From Mesorhabditis belari (Eukaryota; Nematoda; Chromadorea; Rhabditida; Rhabditidae), in assembly GCA_958450365.1 (NCBI GenBank), contig CAUEEP010000881.1:496001-560000 (forward strand): DNA of 64,000 bases, given 5' to 3'. The first letter of the stretch is position 1. Each line of letters starts with the position of its first letter. The notes under the pieces are model-generated. The model made no database searches, was not told the DNA's origin, and was given only the letters and a program-made list of their open reading frames with translations. A program made the translations under genes and the position numbers. This document shows positions 56,450-64,000 of the stretch, in pieces.

Positions 56450-57440
56450 GAAAAGATTCCCGACATTGTTTCGTTGGAAACATAGTGTTTCTGATACAGA
56501 ATTTCACGGTGATTCCGAATCTGTAATCAAAAGTTCCTAAAGGCTCAAGGAAAAAAAGATATTCAACTTTTTCTTTTTATTACATTTTATGTGCCATCGG
56601 CGCGCAATAAGCTCCTTTTTTAGGAAACTTTTTTAACTAGCTCGGTGGCTTAGTGGTTTAGTGGTTAGTGCTCTTGATTCCTAGGGAAATCGCTGCCTTT
56701 TTGCACGGGTTCAATCCCTCGTTTCGCCATCTTTTTTTTGTGTAAAATTTGGTTTTTAATTAAACACATTCATTATCTTTATAATCTTTTAATGATCTTT
56801 TAATGTAGTTATTTAGTTATTAATACTATTGCTATTTTAAATTATATCATTATAAAGATAATGTGTTTAATTAAAAACCAATTAAAAACATAAAAATCCA
56901 AAAAGATGGCAGCACGAGGGATTGAACCCGGACAAAAACAAAACGGTTCGCCTTTGACCCCAGTGTGCTAACCACTACGCCACCGTGCTAGTTAAAACAG
57001 CCGCCTGAAAAAGGATCTTATTGCGTGCCGATTTGCTTGACTGCGAAAAAATGTGAGGAAAAGAAAAAGTTGAATATCTTTTTTTTGCTTAAGACTTTAG
57101 GAACTTCTGATTACAAATTCGGAATCACCGTGAAATTCTGTATCAGAAATCCTCTGTTTCCAACGAAACAATGTCGAGGATTGAAGGGATTGAACCCGTG
57201 CAAAAAGTCGGTTTGCCTAGGAATCAAGAGCACTAACCACTAAGCCACCGAGCTACTTAAAAACGTTTCCTGAAAAAAGAGCTTATTGCGCGCTGATGGC
57301 ACGTAAAATGTAATAAAAAGAAAAAGTGGAATATCTTTTTTTTGCTTAAGGCTTTAGGAACTTTTGATTACAGATTTGGAATCACCGTGAAATTCTGTAT
57401 CAGAAATCCTCTGTTTCCAACGAAACAATGTCGGGGATCT
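56450..57440. mobile_element. fold-back repeat cluster with three tRNA-like modules
   Basis: A unit of about 250 bp, containing the complement pair GAATTTCACGGTGATTCCGA and CGGAATCACCGTGAAATTCT, appears once on plus (about 56458-56740) and twice inverted (about 57000-57180 and 57181-57440). tRNA-like modules lie at about 56640-56730 (+), 56900-56990 (-) and 57180-57262 (-). Each has GGTGGCTTAGTGGTTAGTGC (A-box-like) and GGGTTCAATCCC (B-box-like), but poor anticodon stems. The central part (56738-56893) is itself an inverted repeat. The organisation resembles tRNA-derived SINE or fold-back elements rather than tRNA genes. The (-) module at 56900-56990 has a 7-bp acceptor-like stem followed by CCA. 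Confidence 0.72.
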
Positions 57441-58104
57441 TGTCAGTAGCGCTTTGTAAAGTCAATTTTTAAACCCAAGAGATTGAAGATGAAAATCGTG
57501 ATTTCTAGTATTACAATTGGTTACTTTCTGGCTTCAAATGAGGGCTCAGATTGAAAAGAAAAGAAAAACGAGTGCTCAACCATCTCCGGATACAAATTTT
57601 AGAGCTCCGGATAAATCTGAAAAAGAAAAATCTCAAAGTAAATGATGTGTTCTATGTGTTTTGTTTCAGGGTTTAATCCTTTAAAAGTCAGTTTCAGTTT
57701 TTTTTTTTTTCCTGATTCCTGATTTCTGTCATCCATAATACCTCTAAACATCACGTTTTTTTTTGCCTAAAAAGAAACCGATGAATTCAACTTTTCTAGT
57801 TGATCAACGATTAGGTGAAAACAAAACAAAAAAAATGTCAATTATAGGCTTCATCTTATCTGTTTTTAAATCGAATTTTTATTTGAAATTTGTTGTAAAT
57901 CTTTGCTATGATTAGAAATGTTTCAAATATTTGAAAAACAAACAAATTATGACAATTCGAGGAATCAAAGGGATTTTTGGTGTAATTGAAATTTCGAAAG
58001 TTTTCAGAATTTTGTGAAAATTAAATTTTAAATCATTTTAAGCCTCAAAAACCTTCAATATAGCCTACCCTAAAGTCTCGAGTATAAGTTGGAAGTTGGA
58101 TCCA

Positions 58105-58292
58105 ATACGGAACCGTATTGGAACCGTATTGGAACCGTATTAGAACCATATTAGAACTTAATAGGAACCGTATTGGAACCGTATTGGAACCGTATTGGAA
58201 CCGTATTGGAACCGTATTGGAACCGTATTGGAACCGTATTGGAACCGTATTAGAACCGTATTGGAACCGTATTAGAACCGTATTGGAACCGT
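58105..58292. repeat. 12-bp GGAACCGTATT(G/A) minisatellite
   Basis: About 15 units. The same unit begins the GC-rich array at 51590, 6.5 kb away, so one array seeded the other or both derive from one element. Confidence 0.95.
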
Positions 58293-58389
58293 TCTGCCTT
58301 AATTTACATTCGCTTTAATTGCTTTGAATTTCTTTTTGTTGGGTTTTTATACATTTTAATTGTTATATAAACTTTTATTATTGTTCTTG

Positions 58390-58458
58390 GAGCGCGGGAT
58401 ACAACAGGGTGACAGCCTATCACCATTGCTATTTGTTATGTGTACATCCAGACGATAG
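58390..58458 (+). pseudogene. short LINE reverse-transcriptase fragment
   Basis: One frame reads ERGIQQGDSLSPLLFVM, the conserved (G)xxQGDxLSPLLF block of non-LTR reverse transcriptases, and then stops. Neighbouring parts of the polymerase are not recognisable. The GC-richer surroundings up to 58740 may be other pieces of the same element. Confidence 0.7.
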
Positions 58459-58659
58459 TGTTGAAGAAGATGCTGGAAAGCATCTCTTTCGACCGTCGAC
58501 ATGGACTTTGGCCGGATGAAGAGGCCAGGGAGGGATCCATAAGACTGAGCACTGGAGAGGAGCAGGGTGGACGCGCCGAGCCACGCCCGGAGCAACAAAT
58601 AACAATATAAAATTGCTATAACCCTCAATAAATTTACTTCTATTATTGTTCTTAAAAAG

Positions 58660-58740
58660 CAAAAAAGTTATGCTGCAGCGGGGTTCGAACCCTCGACACA
58701 CCGCACCGGAGACAGCCGTCAATTTGCATGCGAAAACCAA
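58660..58740 (-). other. isolated tRNA-like B-box sequence
   Basis: On the minus strand GAGGGTTCGAACCCCG matches a tRNA T-loop region with a weak T stem, but no convincing acceptor, D or anticodon arms were found. It is probably a decayed tRNA or SINE end. Confidence 0.4.
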
Positions 58741-58936
58741 ACAGAACTTATACTCGCGACTTTAGGGTAAGCAATTTAATTTAAAAGTTTAAAATTAAAC
58801 AACAAAACATATGAATCAGAAATAGATCTCGGAGATGAGGTACCGTAAATTTAAAAAATTAAATTATCTGTAGATGTTCTTGATCTTAAAGCTCTAGTGG
58901 ATTCTTGACGTTATCTGTGAAAGCCATATATTACAT

Positions 58937-59205
58937 ACCGTAAACACTGTAATAGTACCCCACTCCCATAATGACGGTGCGGAGTGTTGCGTAGTCTAGC
59001 TTTGAACGAGTTTTTCTCGACATTGGTTTATGCTACAATGCGCGTTTAGGTATCAAAAAATAGCCCTGAATTTCAGCTTTCATTTAATACTTAAACGAAC
59101 ACTGTAGCATAAATGGGTGGCGAGAAAAATGCCTATAAAGTTAGACTACGCAATGCTCCGACCGTCATTATCGGACCGAGGGGCTACTATTAAAGGTATT
59201 ACGAT
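58937..59205. mobile_element. TACCGTAAAC-ended MITE, copy 1
   Basis: It starts TACCGTAAACACTGTAATAG and ends with a degenerate complement near 59205. It contains the block TCTAGCTTTGAACGAGTTTT and, in inverted form, its relative near 59140. The two halves are imperfect inverted repeats around a central AATAGCCCTGAATTTCAGCT. Confidence 0.85.
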
Positions 59206-59252
59206 ATGCTTTTCTTAGTTTAGCTTAACCCTTATCTACTATAATTTAAACA

Positions 59253-59523
59253 TACCGTAAACACTGTAATAGTACCCCATCCCCATAATGACAATGCGGA
59301 GTGTCGTGTAGTCTAGCTTTGAACGAGTTTTTCTCGACTATGGTTTATGCTACAATGTTCGTTTTGATATCAAAAAATAGCCCTAAATTTCAGCTATTTT
59401 TTGATACCAAAGACGCATTTTTTGAAAGTACGGGCGCTTTAAAAGAAACGAAATACTAAAAACCTTTTGCGACTACGCGACTGTACGAGGGAGGGTGGGG
59501 GGTACTATTACAGTATTTACGGT
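59253..59523. mobile_element. TACCGTAAAC-ended MITE, copy 2
   Basis: Same left half as the preceding copy, but the right half differs. It shares GCGACTGTACGAGG and the TACTATTACAGTATTTACGG end with the element at 17744-18075. The two neighbouring copies are in the same orientation, about 50 bp apart. Confidence 0.87.
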
Positions 59524-60414
59524 AAATGAATTCGACAATAAAAGGGATTTGTGATTGAAGTTTCGAAAGTTTTGAGTATTTTGTCAAAATGAAAGTTTAA
59601 ATCCCGCCTTGGGTTCAATGGAATAAGCATAAAAATGAGAAAAGAAAGAAAGGAGGTGATCTTTCCAAACTCATTTCTATTTCTTCCTTTCGGGAAAACC
59701 GCAATATAAACGAAACGAGGTGGTGGAGATGAAAATGAGAAAGAAAAAAAAAGGAGGAAACACGGCTGTCTGCTTTACGAGTCAAATAAATGAGTCAAAA
59801 AGGGAAAAGGTGAGAAAGATTTTAGAATTTTTAGGAATCCTGGAAGTCACTGGGGTAAAAGATCAAATTTTGAAGAGATTGGAGGCCTTTGAGAAGCTTC
59901 GTTCATTTCGAGCATCTTGGAGTATGTCAAAAAGGAAATCAAGTTAAAATTTTAAAGTTTTCGGTAATCCTGGATATCATTGGAGTAAAGGGGGAGATTC
60001 TAGAAGCGATTTGATGACTTTGAAATGATGACTTCTTGATGAGATGTCAATTGTTTTTGACTTAAGAAATTAGTCATTTTTGAACATTCTTTACATGTAG
60101 TGTAATTTACTGAAATCTTATGGATATGTTCAAATTTCCAAATCGAATCATGCCGATTATGGAGAGGCATTTGAATGAAGCCAATGAAAACACGTGAATG
60201 AGTCAAAAAAAAGACAGAGACGAAGACAGAGACGATCGTCACCAAATCGTCTCTCTCTTTTTGGTAGTTTTAGCAATAATAGATTGAGAATTTTTCGTTA
60301 TTTGTAAGTTCTGGATGTCACAGTAGGGATTGGTAAAAAGAGATGAGCAAAAGAAGAAGAAGAAAAAAAATATTCTCAATTGTGGTAATTGTGGGGGAAA
60401 TCAGGGCTGAATTG

Positions 60415-60700
60415 AATGAAATGGAGGAAGAAGGGGAATGGAATGGAGGAAGAAGGGGAATGGAATGGAGGAAGAAGGGGAATGGAATGGAGGAAGAAGG
60501 GGGTGGGGAGAGGGGGGATGGGGAGGGGGGGGGGGAGGGGGGAATGGGGAGGAAGAAGGGAATGGAATGGAGGAAGAAGGGAAGGAATGGAGGAAGAAGG
60601 GGAAGGAAGGAGGGGGAGGGGAATGGAATGGAGGAAGAAGGGGAATGGAATGGAGGAAGAAGGGGAATGGAATGGAGGAAGAAGGGGAATGGATAGCACT
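60415..60700. repeat. 23-bp purine minisatellite
   Basis: Units of GGAATGGAATGGAGGAAGAA(GGG) surround a G-rich centre (60498-60545) with long G runs. Five overlapping ORFs on both strands come from the strand-biased repeat and are not genes. Confidence 0.94.
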
Positions 60701-61170
60701 CACGAAATGGGAAGTTAAAGGAAAAAGATGGATGGAGTTTGGATTTTTGAAATTTTAAGAAAATCATTCAATTTTAGGCATTAATGAGATTCAGAAATAT
60801 AATATTCATTTGAGGAAATGAAAAGCGGAAAAAAAATCGAGGGGAAGAAGAGCTTTATGAGATTTTCGCTCAAAGATTGCTTTGAAATTAGAAATTGGGA
60901 AATCATGAAAAGCTTTTAAAAGAAAAGTTTTGCATCAATAACATTGAGGGTTTCATTGCAAATGAATGAGACAAGAAAACGAACGTTTTTCCAAATGTTT
61001 ACATTCAAATAAGCAAACTTTCAAAGAAAAAAAAAGGATTTGAGATTCTAAATCTTTTAGAATATGGATTGGGAGTAAAGCAAAAATCAGAATTTGATAA
61101 ATAAATATTCTGATAAATCAGAATCCGATAAAAGATCAGATAAAGTTGTAAAAATTGGCTAGACTTTAAA

Positions 61171-61272
61171 TACCATATTCTCTCTAATAGTAGTGCGCAC
61201 TACTATTTGTTCAATCCCCTCTCGGACCGCAATACTATTAGAGAGTGCACTACTATTAGAGAGAATACGGTA
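61171..61272. mobile_element. 102-bp hairpin MITE, copy 2
   Basis: Same length and organisation as 390-491. The ends are TACCATATTCTCTCTAATAG and its near-complement, with the internal AGTAGTGCGCACTACTA palindrome conserved. Parallel changes in both arms (TTTTCTG to TTCTCTC) keep the stem paired. Confidence 0.87.
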
Positions 61273-62465
61273 TTTCACCAGAACCCACATGAACCACACT
61301 CATCAGTGTGGTTGTAAGCAAAAGTTGTAAAGCTAGACTTTAAATCAGCTTTAATTCAGTCAGTCAGCTTTAGTCGGCTTTAACTTTAGTTTAAATAAAC
61401 TATCGTAATTTTGAGATTTGAAATGATTTGAGATCTGAGATCTGAGATCTAAAATCAAAATTTCAACTCAAATTTACATTTAAAACTTTTCAATTTATTC
61501 AAAATTGTGAACTTTCTGAAAAAAAAAGTTGAACAAATCTATGACATTAAATTGGGGATTGAGAATTTCGAGAGAAAAGATGAGGGAAAAAATGGGGGGA
61601 AGACGATGGTTTGTGAGGGAAAAATTAGAGTCAAAGGGGAAAACGAAATAATGACCTTGAGGATTTATTGAGGAGATTGAACTTTATTATTTATTGAGGA
61701 TGGAAATTTATTGAGGAGATCGAAAGACTTTTCAGAACTTTTTAGACCATTTTCAAAGATCAAATCGAGTTCTTTTAGGGAAATTATGCAAAGCTGGAAG
61801 GCACGTGAGCGAATTGAAAAGATGGAAAGATGGAAAAATGAGAAAGAGACTTTTTGGAATCACGTTGGATTAGTTACCCAATTCTTGAGTTAACTCGAAT
61901 CAAGCCGAATTCTAGTTCAATTTTGGTTTTATTCGCTTTTGAGATAAACGTTCAAAAGCCACGTGGTTACCTTGAAACTCTAAATTTTAAATTTCACGGC
62001 AACTCAACCGAAAAAACCTTCGTGTCTCAAAAACATCAAAAATCTTGAAATGGATGGAAAATATTTTGTGAAACTTTGAAATTATGGGTAGCACGGGGAT
62101 GGTTTTCTGTAAAAAATTGCGAAAAAAACACGATTTTGTCAGATGGTAATTGTAGGTAGACGAAAAGTGAGCCTACAATTGTAGGTAAACGAAAATGAGC
62201 GGCGTACAACAAAGATAATCTTTTGAAAAGCTCTTGTGCACTCCAGGAACTTCGGAAATCCTTGAAATTAGATGGATTTTTGGGGAAAGATCGGGGGAAT
62301 TTGAGTGTATCTGGGTAGGGGGGAGGAGGGAGGGGCAGGGAGGGCAGGCAAGGGTGGGTCGGCAAACATCCACCCGTTCCCACTCAAGGGATCATCCTTG
62401 GTCTTTGTCATCCATCGTAGTTTTGATTCAGGAGGGACAAAGAAGATGAATGTTTTGGTGGGAAT

Positions 62466-62782
62466 GAGTGACGTCATCGTGTTCGAGTTATGTCGGAGTT
62501 GTCGAAATATTCTGGAAATCAAAATCTAAAACCCTCAAATTGTGAGGTGACATCCAATTTGAGCAAACAAAATGGAAAATGGTAGGGATTATGGTGTAAA
62601 ATTGGAAAATTGGTAGCGAACTAGGTTTTGAGTGACGTCATCGTGTTCGAGTTGTTGAAATATTCTGGAAATCAAAATCTAAAACCCTCAAATTGTGAGG
62701 TGACATCCAATTTGAGCAAAAAAAATGAAAAATGGTGGGGATTATGCTGTAGAATTGGAAAATTGGTAGCGAACTAGGTTTT
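62466..62782. repeat. ~165-bp tandem duplication, each unit with a TGACGTCA site
   Basis: GAGTGACGTCATCGTGTTCG starts both units (62466 and 62631). Both continue through GAAATATTCTGGAAATCAAA and GAGGTGACATCCAATTTGAG. TGACGTCA is the perfect palindromic CRE/bZIP consensus; whether it is used is unknown. Confidence 0.88.
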
Positions 62783-63374
62783 TGAAAAATACTATTAGAG
62801 AATTTTGTACTTTGAACACTCAAAGATTGGTAGAAATAAAGAAATCCCACTTTCCACGATCATTAACATGAGCACATTTCTCTTTTCTTCAGTTATGCAA
62901 ACCCGGAAATCCTTTTGCTATACGAGTTTTGCATTTGGGAAATCTTTTAGTTTTAAATTTCATTTTTAACAAAAAAAAATCATTTTCACGTGTTTTCTTC
63001 ACAAATTAGTGAATTCTTCGAATTTTAAGGATCATTATTTAAATCCCTAGAGAATTTCGACTATATAAACGATCGAAAACAATCACCAAACCGACACATT
63101 TCAATTTTTCGTTTACTTTTTTTGATTTTTAACTTACTGTAGGGTTTAAGACAGTTTTTTTCTTTAATAAGAAATTATAACAAAACTAATGACGACAAAA
63201 CTAACTATAAAACCTTAAAAACGTTTCAGCTTAATTTTTATCGAATCTATTAACGGATAGAAAAGTTAATGAATGGATAGAAATAGAAAAGCTGATGAAT
63301 GAATAGAACTAAAACCAAGATTACGGTAGCTATGTTTAACGGATTAGTTCAGAAAAGCCAGGATTATTTCAACT

Positions 63375-63800
63375 GGGTTAAACCGAGCTAGCTAGATCAG
63401 AAGAGATCTGATCTGGATTCTGACAAGCACAGTAGCTTTTGTGAGCTATTTCTTTAAAGTCTACTCACAATCAAGCCAGAAACCAAGTCAATATCAACCT
63501 TCTCATTTGGAAAACAACCCTGATAATGAAAGGCTTTCAATTCAAATCCATTAAAAAAAGTCTTTGATTTGTATTAATGGATTTAAATTGTTCCATCTGG
63601 ATTAAACCAAGCTAGCTACCAGATCAGAAGAGATCTGATCTGGATTCTGATAAGCACAGTAACTTTTGTGAGCTATTTCTTTAATAGTCCACTCACAATG
63701 AAGCCAGAAACCAAGTCTTGATCAAACTTCTCATTTGGAAATACAACAACCCTGATAGTGAAAGGCTTTCAATTCAAATCCATTAACAAAAGTCTTTGAT
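63375..63800. repeat. ~225-bp tandem duplication near the right edge
   Basis: GATCAGAAGAGATCTGATCT and TAGCTTTTGTGAGCTATTTC occur at about 63389-63450 and again at 63614-63680. The following text is also repeated (AAACCAAGTC and GAAAGGCTTTCAATTCAAAT). Confidence 0.88.
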
Positions 63801-64000
63801 TTTTCATTGGCAAGCATCTAAACTTACTTTTGTTGTAAATTTTTTGTTTTATATTGTAAAACTTGGCGATTGTTCGTTCATTTTCCAGGAAATTTCACAT
63901 TTCCACGTTATAGAAATAATAGATTCTTCCAAAAACTGATTTGCGTCATAATTTGTTTTGGTTTTTGAAGCTAAAGAAATAAAGTTGATGACCTCAATTT

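Larger units (their letters stand above)
53149..64000. other. gene-free interval to the right end
   Basis: I found no exon chain or conserved domain here. The interval holds fold-back repeats, tRNA-like modules, MITEs, minisatellites and tandem duplications listed separately. A TATATAAA-like box at about 63062 followed by a moderately structured stretch could be a promoter of a gene beyond the window; support is weak. ORFs around 56120-56390, 59720-59947 and 61711-61893 are plain low-complexity frames. Confidence 0.55.

Noticed and set aside
56640..57262. Functional tRNA genes
   Set aside because: A- and B-box matches are good, but anticodon stems do not form and the copies sit inside fold-back repeats.
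60343..60767. Five overlapping ORFs on both strands
   Set aside because: All derive from the GGAATGGAATGGAGGAAGAA minisatellite.

Overview
The window looks like AT-rich nuclear DNA from a nematode. It has many short introns (about 40-60 nt) with T-rich TTTCAG acceptors, and mariner/Tc1-type DNA elements are abundant. Five protein genes could be assembled exon by exon, with all splice phases agreeing. A dipeptidyl peptidase IV-like gene (7931-14879, +) and an EGR-type zinc-finger gene (28113-39433, +) lie in the same order on one strand. From memory, dpf-2 and egrh-1 of C. elegans both lie on X-chromosome clone C27C12, so this may be a block of an X-like chromosome; that recollection needs a database check.

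Layout. 1-6.2 kb has no gene, but holds a 0.88 kb minisatellite, a 71-bp tandem repeat and two small inverted-repeat elements. 6.2-6.7 kb is an inverted pseudogene copy of DPP exons. 7.9-14.9 kb is the intact DPP gene, with a decayed Tc1-like transposon in intron 14. 15.4-23 kb is a transposon graveyard: a LINE tail split by a mariner, a Tc1-like remnant fused to a second partial DPP copy, two further mariners, a fold-back mariner and a hairpin MITE. 23-28 kb has no gene. 28.1-39.4 kb is the EGR gene, including a 6.2-kb intron. 40.6-45.7 kb holds two related Tyr/Trp/Arg-rich proteins, the first with four alternative C-termini. 46.5-53.1 kb (-) is a rhodopsin-type neuropeptide receptor whose introns are full of repeats. 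53.2-64 kb shows no gene but has fold-back repeats, tRNA-like modules and MITEs.

The genes do not form one pathway. DPP cleaves N-terminal dipeptides from peptides, and the receptor probably binds a neuropeptide; any functional link between them would be speculation. All five starts lie just downstream of a splice-acceptor-like sequence, which suggests spliced leaders or 5' UTR introns.

The most unusual signal is a short bipartite motif, an A/T box followed by TTCTGGANNKCAC. It occurs on both strands, mostly in introns and intergenic DNA, about once per kb. The strict 12-mer TCTGGANNNCAC occurs at 24 separate sites plus seven copies in one tandem array, where chance predicts less than one. 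It behaves like a dispersed promoter or protein-binding element; a 21U/piRNA-type promoter or a chromosome-wide binding site are the leading explanations.
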